Below, one piece after another: positions 1 through 12,110 of a stretch of DNA of 64,000 nucleotides. Below the pieces are notes generated by a model. That model was not told the origin of the DNA. It saw only the letters and a list, made by a program, of their open reading frames with translations, and made no database searches. This DNA comes from Coriaria nepalensis. Taxonomy: Eukaryota > Streptophyta > Magnoliopsida > Cucurbitales > Coriariaceae. The position numbers and the translations under genes are program-made. The stretch spans positions 49,321,501 to 49,385,500 of the forward strand of contig CP114481.1 of NCBI GenBank assembly GCA_027186245.1, written 5' to 3'. Each line of letters starts with the position of its first letter. Position 1 is the stretch's first letter.

Positions 1-33
1 GCAAGGAAAGTGTCCATTCGTTTAACCTTAAAA

Positions 34-55
34 TCATTTCAATGAGTCATTTCAA
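34..55. repeat. Internal 9-bp direct repeat in the monomer
   Basis: TCATTTCAA occurs at 34-42 and again at 47-55, a spacing of 13 bases, in the first monomer. It recurs at the same monomer positions in most copies; in zones B and D the first copy is often changed to TCATTTGAA. A related TTTCAAAG follows near 68-75. This may be a remnant of a shorter ancestral repeat, but that is inference. Confidence 0.7.
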
Positions 56-76
56 CTCAATATCTTCTTTCAAAGC

Positions 77-90
77 AATTCGAACGAATT
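77..90. repeat. Inverted repeat I (AATTCG-AA-CGAATT), example copy
   Basis: Perfect 6-base arms separated by 2 bases, overlapping the GAATTC site. It is present at the same phase in most zone A monomers. In zones B to D the left arm is usually AAGTCG, which breaks the pairing, but intact copies recur, for example near 29885, 33439, 38002 and 42672. The same phase can also be replaced by TTTTTCG (47071 and three other places). Confidence 0.85.
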
Positions 91-108
91 CTATTTTTGC
101 ACTACAAA

Positions 109-121
109 CACAAGTTTTGTG
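109..121. repeat. Inverted repeat II (CACAA-GTT-TTGTG), example copy
   Basis: Five-base arms with a 3-base centre. Variants across the array mostly keep a pairing: CACAA-TTT-TTGTG, CACAA-CTT-TTGTG, CACAAA-T-TTTGTG (18988-19000), CACAAA-C-TTTGTG (20266-20278) and ACAAAA-G-TTTTGT (common in zones B to D). A few copies lose it, such as CACCACTTTTGTG in zone C. Confidence 0.8.
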
Positions 122-127
122 CATAAC

Positions 128-146
128 TTGCAAATGATCAATGCAA
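128..146. repeat. Inverted repeat III across the monomer boundary (TTGCA-N9-TGCAA)
   Basis: Arms TTGCA and TGCAA flank nine bases that contain the TGATCA palindrome. It is intact in most zone A copies and in many zone B and D copies. Copies reading TTGGAAATGATC or ATGCCAGG, which dominate in zone C, lose one or both arms. Confidence 0.75.
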
Positions 147-2040
147 GGAAAGTGTGCATTCGTTTAACCTTAAAATCATTTCAATGAGTCATTTCAACTC
201 AATATCTTCTTTCAAAGCAAGTCGAACGCCTTCTATTTTTGCACTACAAACACAAGTTTTGTGCATAACTTGCAAATGATCATTGCAAGGAAAGTGTCCA
301 TTCGTTTAACCTTAAAATCATTTCAATGAGTCATTTCAAGTCAATATCTTCTTTCAAAGCAAGTCGAACGAATTCTATTTTTGCACTACAAACACAAGTT
401 TTGTGCATAACTTGCAAATGATCATTGCAAGGAAAGTGTCCATTTGTTTAACCTTAAAATCATTTCAATGTGTCATTCCAACTCAATATCTTCTTTCAAA
501 GCAATTCGAACGAATTCTATTTTTGCCCTACAAACACAAGTTTTGTGCATAACTTGCAAATGATCAATGCAAGGAAAGTGTGCATTCGTTTAACCTTAAA
601 ATCATTTCAATGAGTCATTTCAACTCAATATGTTCCTTCAAAGCCATTCGAACGAATTCTATTTTTTCACTACAAACACAAGTTTTGTGCATAACTTGCA
701 AATGATCAATGCAAGGAAAGTGTCCATTCGTTTAACCTTAAAATCATTTCAATGAGTCATTTCAACTCAATATCTTCTTTCAAAGCAATTTGAACGAATT
801 CTATTTTTGCACTACAAACACAAGTTTTGTGCATAACTTGCAAATGATCAATGCAAGGAAAGTGTGCATTCGTTTAACCTTAAAATCATTTTATTGAGTC
901 ATTTCAAGTCAATATCTTGTTTCAAAGCAATTCGAACGAATTCTATTTTTTCACTACAAACACAAGTTTTGTGCATAACTTGCAAATGATCAATGCAAGG
1001 AAAGTGTGCATTCGTTTAACCTTAAAATCATTTCAATGAGTCATTTCACTCAATATCTTCTTTCAAAGCAATTCGAACGAATTTTATTTTTGCACTACAA
1101 ACACAAGTTTTGTGCATAACCTGCAAATGATCAATGCAAGGAAAGTGTGCATTCGTGTAACCTTAAAATCATTTCAATGAGTCATTTCAACTCAATATCT
1201 TCTTTCAAAGCAATTCGAACGAATTCTATTTTTGCACTACAAACACAAGTTTTGTGCATAACTTGCAAATGATCAATGCAAGGAAAGTGTCCATTCGTTT
1301 AACCTTAAAATCATTTCAATGAGTCATTTCAACTCAATATCTTCTTTCAAAGCAATTCGAACGAATTCTATTTTTTCACTACAAACACAACTTTTGTGCA
1401 TAACTTGCAAATGATCAATCCAAGGAAAGTGTGCATTCGTTTAACCTTAAAATCACTTCAATGAGTCATTTCAAGTGAATAACTTATTTCAAAGCCAGTC
1501 GAACGCATTCTATTTTTGCACTACAAACACAAGTTTTGTGCATAACTTGCAAATGATCAATGCAAGGAAAGTGTCCATTCGTTTAACCTTAAAATCATTT
1601 CAATGAGTCATTTCAACTCAATATCTTCTTTCAAAGCAATTCGAACGAATTCTATTTTTGCACTACAAACACAAGTTTTGTGCGTAACTTGCAAATGATC
1701 AATGCAAGGAAAGTGTCCATTCGTTTAACCTTAAAATCATTTCAATGAGTCATTTCAACTCAATATCTTCTTTCAAAGCAATTCGAACGAATTCTATTTT
1801 TGCACTACAAACACAAGTTTTGTGCATAACTTGCAAATGATCAATGCAAGGAAAGTGTGCATTCGTTTAACCTTAAAGTCATTTCAATGAGTCATTTCAA
1901 CTCAATATCTTCTTTCAAAGCAATTCGAACGAATTCTATTTTTGCACTACAAACACAAGTTTTGTGCATAACTTGCGAATGATCAATGCAAGGAAAGTGT
2001 GCATTTGTTTAACCTTAAAATCATTTCAATGAGTCATTTC

Positions 2041-5000
2041 AAGTCAATATCTTCTTTCAAAGCAAGTCGAACGCATTCTATTTTTGCACTGCAAACACAA
2101 GTTTTGTGCATAACTTGCAAATGATCAATGCAAGGAAAGTGTGCATTCGTTTAACCTTAAAATCATTTCAATGAGTCATTTCAAGTCAATATCTTCTTTC
2201 AAAGCAATTCGAACGAATTCTATTTTTTCACTACAAACACAAGTTTTGTGCATAACTTGCAAATGATTAATGCAAGGAAAGTGTGCATTTGTTTAACCCT
2301 AAAATCATTTCAATGAGTCATTTCGAGTCAGTATCTTCTTTCAAAGCAAGTCGAACACATTCCATTTTTGCACTACAAACACAAGTTTTGTGCATAACTT
2401 GCAAATGATCAAAGAAAGGAAAGAGTGCATTCGTTTAATCTTAAAATCATTTCAATGAGTCATTTCAACTCAGTATCTTCTTTCAAAGTAATTCGAACGA
2501 ATTCTTTTTTTTCACTACAAACAGAACTTTTGTGCATAACTTGCAAATGATCAATGCAAGGAAAGTGTCCATTCGTTTAACCTTAAAATCGTTTCAATGA
2601 GTCATTTCAACTCAATATCTTCTTTCAAAGCAATTCGAACGAATTCTATTTTTGCACTACAAACACAACTTTTGTGCATAACTTGCAAATGATCAATGCA
2701 AGTAAAGTGTCCATTCGTTTAACCTTAAAATCATTTCAATGAGTCATTTCAACTCAGTATCTTCTTTCAAAGCAAGTCGAACACATTCCATTTTTGCACT
2801 ACAAACACAAGTTTTGTGCATAACTTGCAAATGATCAATGCAAGGAAAGTGTCCATTCGTTTAATCTTAAAATCAATTCAATGAGTCATTTCAACTCAGT
2901 ATCTTCTTTCAAAGTAATTCGAACGAATTGTATTTTTTCACTACAAACAGAACTTTTGTGCATAACTTGCAAATGATCAATGCAAGGAAAGTGTCCATTC
3001 GTTTAACCTTAAAATCGTTTCAATGAGTCATTTCAACTCAATATCTTCTTTCAAAGCAATTCGAACGAATTCTATTTTTGCACTACAAACACAACTTTTG
3101 TGCATAACTTGCAAATGATCAATGCAAGTAAAGTGTCCATTCGTTTAACCTTAAAATCATTTCAATGAGTCATTTCAACTCAATATCTTCTTTCAAAGCA
3201 ATTCGAACGAATTCTATTTTTGCACTACAAACACAAGTTTTGTGCATAACTTGCAAATGATCAATGCAAGGAAAGTGTGCATTCGTTTAACCTTAAAATC
3301 ATTTCAATGAGTCATTTCAACTCAATATCTTCTTTCAAAGCAAGTCGAACGCCTTCTATTTTTGCACTACAAACACAAGTTTTGTGCATAACTTGCAAAT
3401 GATCAATGCAAGGAAAGTGTCCATTCGTTTAACCTTAAAATCATTTCAATGAGTCATTTCAAGTCAATATCTTCTTTCAAAGCAAGTCGAACGAATTCTA
3501 TTTTTGCACTACAAACACAAGTTTTGTGCATAACTTGCAAATGATCATTGCAAGGAAAGTGTCCATTTGTTTAACCTTAAAATCATTTCAATGTGTCATT
3601 TCAACTCAATATCTTCTTTCAAAGCAATTCGAACGAATTCTATTTTTGCACTACAAACACAAGTTTTGTGCATAACTTGCAAATGATCATTGCAAGGAAA
3701 GTGTCCATTTGTTTAACCTTAAAATCATTTCAATGTGTCATTTCAACTCAATATCTTATTTCAAAGCAATTCGAACGAATTCTATTTTTGCACTACAAAC
3801 ACAAGTTTTGTGCATAACTTGCAAATGATCAATGCAACGAAAGTGTGCATTCGTTTAACCTTAAAATCATTTCAATGAGTCATTTCAACTCAATATCTTC
3901 TTTCAAAGCAAGTCGAACGCCTTCTATTTTTGCACTACAAACACAAGTTTTGTGCATAACTTGCAAATGATCAATGCAAGGAAAGTGTCCATTCGTTTAA
4001 CCTTAAAATCATTTCAATGAGTCATTTCAAGTCAATATCTTCTTTCAAAGCAAGTCGAACGAATTCTATTTTTGCACTACAAACACAAGTTTTGTGCATA
4101 ACTTGCAAATGATCATTGCAAGGAAAGTGTCCATTTGTTTAACCTTAAAATCATTTCAATGTGTCATTTCAACTCAATATCTTCTTTCAAAGCAATTCGA
4201 ACGAATTCTATTTTTGCACTACAAACACAAGTTTTGTGCATAACTTGCAAATGATCAATGCAAGGAAAGTGTGCATTCGTTTAACCTTAAAATCATTTCA
4301 ATGAGTCATTTCACTCAATATCTTCTTTCAAAGCAATTCGAACGAATTCTATTTTTTCACAAGAAACACAAGTTTTGTGCATAACTTGCAAATGATCAAT
4401 GCAAGGAAAGTGTGCATTCGTTTAACCTTAATATCATTTCAATGAGTCATTTCAACTCAATATCTTCTTTCAAAGCCATTCGAACGAATTCTATTTTTGC
4501 ACTACAAACACAAGTTTTGTGCATAACTTGCAAATGATCAATGCAAGGAAAGTGTCCATTCGTTTAACCTTAAAATCATTTCAATGAGTTATTTCAACTC
4601 AATATCTTCTTTCAAAGCAATTCGAACGAATTCTATTTTTTCACTACAAACACAAGTTTTGTGCATAACTTGCAAATCATCAATGCAAAGAAAGTGTGCA
4701 CTCGTTTAACCTTAAAATCATTTCAATGAGTCATTCCAAGTCAATATCTTCTTTCAAAGCAAGTCGAACGCATTCTATTTTTGCACTGCAAACACAAGTT
4801 TTGTGCATAACTTGCAAATGATCAATGCAAGGAAAGTGTGCATTCGTTTAACCTTAAAATCATTTCAATGAGTCATTTCAAGTCAATATCTTCTTTCAAA
4901 GCAATTCGAACGAATTCTATTTTTTCACTACAAACACAAGTTTTGTGCATAACTTGCAAATGATAAATGCAAGGAAAGTGTGCATTTGTTTAACCCTAAA

Positions 5001-7440
5001 ATCATTTCAATGAGTCATTTCGAGTCAGTATCTTCTTTCAAAGCAAGTCGAACACATTCCATTTTTGCACTACAAACACAAGTTTTGTGCATAACTTGCA
5101 AATGATCAAAGAAAGGAAAGTGTGCATTCGTTTAATCTTAAAATCATTTCAATGAGTCATTTCAACTCAGTATCTTCTTTCAAAGTAATTCGAACGAATT
5201 CTATTTTTTCACTACAAACAGAACTTTTGTGCATAACTTGCAAATGATCAATGCAAGGAAAGTGTCCATTCGTTTAACCTTAAAATCGTTTCAATGAGTC
5301 ATTTCAACTCAATATCTTCTTTCAAAGCAATTCGAACGAATTCTATTTTTGCACTACAAACACAACTTTTGTGCATAACTTGCAAATGATCAATGCAAGT
5401 AAAGTGTCCATTCGTTTAACCTTAAAATCATTTCAATGAGTCATTTCAACTCAGTATCTTCTTTCAAAGCAAGTCGAACACATTCCATTTTTGCACTACA
5501 AACACAAGTTTTGTGCATAACTTGCAAATGATCAAAGAAAGGAAAGTGTGCATTCGTTTAATCTTAAAATCCATTCAATGAGTCATTTCAACTCAGTATC
5601 TTCTTTCAAAGTAATTCGAACGAATTCTATTTTTTCACTACAAACAGAACTTTTGTGCATAACTTGCAAATGATCAATGCAAGGAAAGTGTCCATTCGTT
5701 TAACCTTAAAATCGTTTCAATGAGTCATTTCAACTCAATATCTTCTTTCAAAGCAATTCGAACGAATTCTATTTTTGCACTACAAACACAACTTTTGTGC
5801 ATAACTTGCAAATGATCAATGCAAGTAAAGTGTCCATTTGTTTAACCTTAAAATCATTTCAATGAGTCATTTCAACTCAATATCTTCTTTCAAAGCAATT
5901 CGAACGAATTCTATTTTTGCACTACAAACAAAAGTTTTGTGCATAACTTGCAAATGATCAATGCAAGGAAAGTGTGCATTCGTTTAACCTTAAAATCATT
6001 TCAATGAGTCATTTCAACTCAATATCTTCTTTCAAAGCAAGTCGAACGCCTTCTATTTTTGCACTACAAACACAAGTTTTGTGCATAACTTGCAAATGAT
6101 CAATGCAAGGAAAGTGTCCATTCGTTTAACCTTAAAATCATTTCAATGAGTCATTTCAAGTCAATATCTTCTTTCAAAGCAAGTCGAACGAATTCTATTT
6201 TTGCACTACAAACACAAGTTTTGTGCCTAACTTGCAAATGATCATTGCAAGGAAAGTGTCCATTCGTTTAACCTTAAAATCATTTCAATGAGTCATTTCA
6301 AGTCAATATCTTCTTTCAAAGCAAGTCGAACGAATTCTATTTTTGCACTACAAACACAAGTTTTGTGCATAACTTGCAAATGATCATTGCAAGGAAAGTG
6401 TCCATTTGTTTAACCTTAAAATCATTTCAATGTGTCATTTCAACTCAATATCTTCTTTCAAAGCAATTCGAACGAATTCTATTTTTGCACTACAAACACA
6501 AGTTTTGTGCATAACTTGCAAATGATCAATGCAACGAAAGTGTGCATTCGTTTAACCTTAAAATCATTTCAATGAGTCATTTCAACTCAATATCTTCTTT
6601 CAAAGCAAGTCGAACGCCTTCTATTTTTGCACTACAAACACAAGTTTTGTGCATAACTTGCAAATGATCATTGCAAGGAAAGTGTCCATTTGTTTAATCT
6701 TAAAATCATTTCAATGAGTCATTTCAAGTCAATATCTTCTTTCAAAGCAAGTCGAACGAATTCTATTTTTGCACTACAAACACAAGTTTTGTGCATAACT
6801 TGCAAATGATCATTGCAAGGAAAGTGTCCATTTGTTTAACCTTAAAATCATTTCAATGTGTCATTTCAACTCAATATCTTCTTTCAAAGCAATTCGAACG
6901 AATTCCATTTTTGCACTACAAACACAAGTTTTGTGCATAACTTGCAAATGATCAATGCAAGGAAAGTGTGCATTCGTTTAACCTTAAAATCATTTCAATG
7001 AGTCATTTCACTCAATATCTTCTTTCAAAGCAATTCGAACGAATTCTATTTTTTCACTAGAAACACAAGTTTTGTGCATAACTTGCAAATGATCAATGCA
7101 AGGAAAGTGTGCATTCGTTTAACCTTAATATCATTTCAATGAGTCATTTCAACTCAATATCTTCTTTCAAAGCCATTCGAACGAATTCTATTTTTGCACT
7201 ACAAACACAAGTTTTGTGCATAACTTGCAAATGATCAATGCAAGGAAAGTGTCCATTCGTTTAACCTTAAAATCATTTCAATGAGTTATTTCAACTCAAT
7301 ATCTTCTTTCAAAGCAATTCGAACGAATTCTATTTTTTCACTACAAACACAAGTTTTGTGCATAACTTGCAAATCATCAATGCAAAGAAAGTGTGCATTC
7401 GTTTAACCTTAAAATCATTTCAATGAGTCATTTCAAGTCA
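2041..7440. repeat. Tandem duplication of 19 monomers (2697 bp)
   Basis: Copy 1 runs about 2041-4737 and copy 2 about 4738-7440. Shared rare markers at this distance are GCACTGCAAAC near 2085 and 4782, the TTTCGAGTCAGTATC monomer near 2320 and 5017, the CACTCAAT deletion near 4311 and 7010, TTAATATC near 4430 and 7128, and AAATCATCAATGCAAAG near 4674 and 7371. The 2697-bp spacing is 19 x 142 minus the one deleted base. Copies are not identical: around 3540-3820 copy 1 has two consecutive CATTTG/CAATGTG monomers where copy 2 has a different one first. Confidence 0.8.
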
Positions 7441-10375
7441 ATATCTTCTTTCAAAGCAATTCGAACGAATTCTATTTTTTCACTACAAACACAAGTTTTG
7501 TGCATAACTTGCAAATGATCAATGCAAGGAAAGTGTGCATTCGTTTAACCTTAAAATCATTTCAATGAGTCATTTCAACTCAATATCTTCTTTCAAAGCA
7601 ATTCGAACGAATTCTATTTTTTCACTACAAACACAAGTTTTGTGTATAACTTGCAAATGATCAATGCAAGGAAAGTGTGCATTCGTTTAACCTTCAAATC
7701 ATTTCAATGAGTCATTTCAACTCAATATGTTCCTTCAAAGCCATTCGAACGAATTCTATTTTTTCACTACAAACACAAGTTTTGTGCATAACTTGCAAAT
7801 GATCAATGCAAGGAAAGTGTCCATTCGTTTAACCTTAAAATCATTTCAATGAGTCATTTCAACTCAATATCTTCTTTCAAAGCAATTCGAACGAATTCTA
7901 TTTTTGCACTACAAACACAAGTTTTGTGCATAACTTGCAAATGATCAATGCAAGGAAAGTGTCCGTTCGTTTAACCTTAAAATCATTTCAGTGAGTTATT
8001 TCAACTCAATATCTTCTTTCAAAGCCATTCGAACGAATTCTATTTTTTCACTACAAACACAAGTTTTGTGCATAACTTGCAAATGATCAATGCAAGGAAA
8101 GTGTCCATTCGTTTAACCTTAAAATCATTTCAATGAGTCATTTCAACTCAATATCTTCTTTCAAAGCAATTCGAACGAATTCTATTTTTGCACTACAAAC
8201 ACAAGTTTTGTGCATAACTTGCAAATGATCAATGCAAGGAAAGTGTGCATTCGTTTAACCTTAAAATCATTTCAATGAGTCATTTCAACTCAATATCTTC
8301 TTTCAAAGCAAGTCGAACGCCTTCTATTTTTGCACTACAAACACAAGTTTTGTGCATAACTTGCAAATGATCAATGCAAGGAAAGTGTCCATTCGTTTAA
8401 CCTTAAAATCATTTCAATGAGTCATTTCAAGTCAATATCTTCTTTCAAAGCAAGTCGAACGAATTCTATTTTTGCACTACAAACACAAGTTTTGTGCCTA
8501 ACTTGCAAATGATCATTGCAAGGAAAGTGTCCATTCGTTTAACCTTAAAATCATTTCAATGAGTTATTTCAAGTCAATATCTTCTTTCAAAGCAAGTCGA
8601 ACGAATTCTATTTTTGCACTACAAACACAAGTTTTGTGCATAACTTGCAAATGATCATTGGAAGGAAAGTGTCCATTTGTTTAACCTTAAAATCATTTCA
8701 ATGTGTCATTTCAACTCAACATCTTCTTTCAAAGCAATTCGAACGAATTCTATTTTTGCACTACAAACACAAGTTTTGTGCATAACTTGCAAATGATCAA
8801 TGCAACGAAAGTGTGCATTCGTTTAACCTTAAAATCATTTCAATGAGTCATTTCAACTCAATATCTTCTTTCAAAGCAAGTCGAACGCCTTCTATTTTTG
8901 CACTACAAACACAAGTTTTGTGCATAACTTGCAAATGATCAATGCAAGGAAAGTGTCCATTCGTTTAACCTTAAAATCATTTCAATGAGTCATTTCAAGT
9001 CAATATCTTCTTTCAAAGCAAGTCGAACGAATTCTATTTTTGCACTACAAACACAAGTTTTGTGCATAACTTGCAAATGATCATTGCAAGGAAAGTGTCC
9101 ATTTGTTTAACCTTAAAATCATTTCAATGTGTCATTTCAACTCAATATCTTCTTTCAAAGCAATTCGAACGAATTCTATTTTTGCACTACAAACACAAGT
9201 TTTGTGCATAACTTGCAAATGATCAATGCAAGGAAAGTGTGCATTCGTTTAACCTTAAAATCATTTCAATGAGTCATTTCACTCAATATCTTCTTTCAAA
9301 GCAATTCGAACGAATTCTATTTTTTCACTAGAAACACAAGTTTTGTGCATAAGTTGCAAATGATCAATGCCAGGAAAGTGTCCATTCGTTTAACCTTAAT
9401 GTCATTTCAATGAGTCATTTCAACTCAATATCTTCTTTCAAAGCCATTCGAACGAATTCTATTTTTGCACTACAAACACAAGTTTTGTGCATAACTTGCA
9501 AATGATCAATGCAAGGAAAGTGTCCATTCGTTTAACCTTAAAATCATTTCAATGAGTTATTTCAACTCAATATCTTCTTTCAAAGCAATTCGAACGAATT
9601 CTATTTTTTCACTACAAATACAAGTTTTGTGCATAACTTGCAAATCATCAATGCAAAGAAAGTGTGCATTCGTTTAACCTTAAAATCATTTCAATGAGTC
9701 ATTTCAAGTCAATATCTTCTTTCAAAGCAATTCGAACGAATTCTATTTTTTCACTACAAACACAACTTTTGTGCATAACTTGCAAATGATCAATGCAAGG
9801 AGTGTGTGCATTCGTTTAACCTTAAAATCATTTCAATGAGTCATTTCAACTCAATATCTTCTTTCAAAGCAATTCGAACGAATTCTATTTTTTCACTACA
9901 AACACAAGTTTTGTGCATAACTTGCAAATGATCAATGCAAGGAAAGTGTGCATTCGTTTAACCTTCAAATCATTTCAATGAGTCATTTCAACTCAATATG
10001 TTCCTTCAAAGCCATTCGAACGAATTCTATTTTTTCATTACAAACACAAGTTTTGTGCATAACTTGCAAATGATCAATGCAAGGAAAGTGTCCATTCGTT
10101 TAACCTTAAAATCATTTCAATGAGTCATTTCAACTCAATATCTTCTTTCAAAGCAATTCGAACGAATTCTATTTTTGCACTACAAACACAAGTTTTGTGC
10201 ATAACTTGCAAATGATCAATGCAAGGAAAGTGTCCGTTCGTTTAACCTTAAAATCATTTCAGTGAGTTATTTCAACTCAATATCTTCTTTCAAAGCCATT
10301 CGAACGAATTCTATTTTTTCACTACAAACACAAGTTTCGTGCATAACTTGCAAATGATCAATGCAAGGAAAGTGT
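5838..10375. repeat. Tandem duplication of 16 monomers (2271 bp)
   Basis: Copy 1 is about 5838-8104 and copy 2 about 8109-10375. Diagnostic pairs 2271 bases apart are GTGCCTAACTTGC near 6227 and 8498, the CACTCAAT deletion near 7010 and 9280, and CCTTCAAATC with ATATGTTCCTTC at 7694 and 9965. The spacing is 16 x 142 minus one base, matching the deletion carried within the unit. It overlaps the second copy of the 19-monomer duplication, so the two events are nested in time. Confidence 0.8.
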
Positions 10376-12110
10376 GCATTCGTTTAACCTTCAAATCATT
10401 TCAATGAGTCATTTCAACTCAATATGTTCCTTCAAAGCCATTCGAACGAATTCTATTTTTTCACTACAAACACAAGTTTTGTGCATAACTTGCAAATGAT
10501 CAATGCAAGGAAAGTGTCCATTCGTTTAACCTTAAAATCATTTCAATGAGTCATTTCAACTCAATATCTTCTTTCAAAGCAATTCGAACGAATTCTATTT
10601 TTGCACTACAAACACAAGTTCTGTGCATAACTTGCAAATGATCAATGCAAGGAAAGTGTCCGTTCGTTTAACCTTAAAATCATTTCAGTGAGTCATTTCA
10701 AGTCAATATCTTCTTTCAAAGCAATTCGAACGAATTCTATTTTTGCACTACAAACACAAGTTTTGTGCATAAGTTGCAAATGATCAATGCCAGGAAAGTG
10801 TGCATTCGTTTAACCTTAATATCATTTCAATGAGTCATTTCAACTCAATATCTTCTTTCAAAGCCATTCGAACGAATTCTATTTTTGCACTACAAACACA
10901 AGTTTTGTGCATAACTTGCAAATGATCAATGCAAGGAAAGTGTCCATTCGTTTAACCTTAAAATCATTTCAATGAGTTATTTCAACTCAATATCTTCTTT
11001 CAAAGCAATTCGAACGAATTCTATTTTTTCACTACAAACACAAGTTTTGTGCATAACTTGCAAATCATCAATGCAAAGAAAGTGTGCATTCGTTTAACCT
11101 TAAAATCATTTCAATGAGTCATTTCAAGTCAATATCTTCTTTCAAAGCAATTCGAACGAATTCTATTTTTTCACTACAAACACAACTTTTGTGCATAACT
11201 TGCAAATGATCAATGCAAGGAGTGTGTGCATTCGTTTAACCTTAAAATCATTTCAATGAGTCATTTCAACTCAATATCTTCTTTCAAAGCAATTCGAACG
11301 AATTCTATTTTTTCACTACAAACACAAGTTTTGTGCATAACTTGCAAATGATCAATGCAAGGAAAGTGTGCATTCGTTTAACCTTCAAATCATTTCAATG
11401 AGTCATTTCAACTCAATATGTTCCTTCAAAGCCATTCGAACGAATTCTATTTTTTCACTACAAACACAAGTTTTGTGCATAACTTGCAAATGATCAATGC
11501 AAGGAAAGTGTCCATTCGTTTAAGCTTAAAATCATTTCAATGAGTCATTTCAACTCAATATCTTCTTTCAAAGCAATTCGAACGAATTCTATTTTTGCAC
11601 TACAAACACAAGTTTTGTGCATAACTTGCAAATGATCAATGCAAGGAAAGTGTCCGTTCGTTTAACCTTAAAATCATTTCAGTGAGTTATTTCAACTCAA
11701 TATCTTCTTTCAAAGCCATTCGAACGAATTCTATTTTTTCACTACAAACACAAGTTTTGTGCATAACTTGCAAATGATCAATGCAAGGAAAGTGTGCATT
11801 CGTTTAACCTTCAAATCATTTCAATGAGTCATTTCAACTCAATATGTTCCTTCAAAGCCATTCGAACGAATTCTATTTTTTCACTACAAACACAAGTTTT
11901 GTGCATAACTTGCAAATGATCAATGCAAGGAAAGTGTCCATTCGTTTAACCTTAAAATCATTTCAATGAGTCATTTCAACTCAATATCTTCTTTCAAAGC
12001 AATTCGAACGAATTCTATTTTTGCACTACAAACACAAGTTTTGTGCATAACTTGCAAATGATCAATGCAAGGAAAGTGTCCGTTCGTTTAACCTTAAAAT
12101 CATTTCAGTG
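9340..12110. repeat. Tandem repetition of 10 monomers (1420 bp)
   Basis: The markers CATAAGTTGCAAATG with ATGCCAGG recur at 9351 and 10771, and the CCTTCAAATC marker recurs at 9965 and 11385 and at 10391 and 11811, all exactly 1420 bases apart. Edges are estimated from loss of matching markers (CAGTGAGTCATTTCAAG near 10690 against CAGTGAGTTATTTCAAC near 12110). Confidence 0.75.

Larger units (their letters stand above)
1..142. repeat. Reference monomer (zone A type)
   Basis: First complete unit, used here as phase reference. It has 17 G and 28 C, so about 32% G+C with clear strand asymmetry. Landmarks are TTCGTTTAACCTTAAAATC at 17-35, a GAATTC site at 86-91, a TGATCA palindrome at 135-140, and CpG at 19-20, 81-82 and 85-86. 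Most of these recur in nearly every copy, so EcoRI and BclI should each release mainly 142-bp fragments. Later zones differ by a limited set of recurring changes, such as CTTC to TTAT before TTCAAAG, AATTCG to AGTCG, TTTTGCACTAC to TTTCGCACTTC and TTGCAAATG to TTGGAAATG. Confidence 0.95.

Noticed and set aside
81..97. CENP-B box-like motif (TTCG followed four bases later by A)
   Set aside because: TTCGAACGA matches only the first half of the TTCGnnnnAnnCGGG pattern. The CGGG part is absent in every monomer read.
3593..3817. Open frame of 74 codons starting at GTG in CAATGTGTC
   Set aside because: It exists because two adjacent zone A monomers carry the same GAG to GTG change. It is repeat sequence, not a gene.
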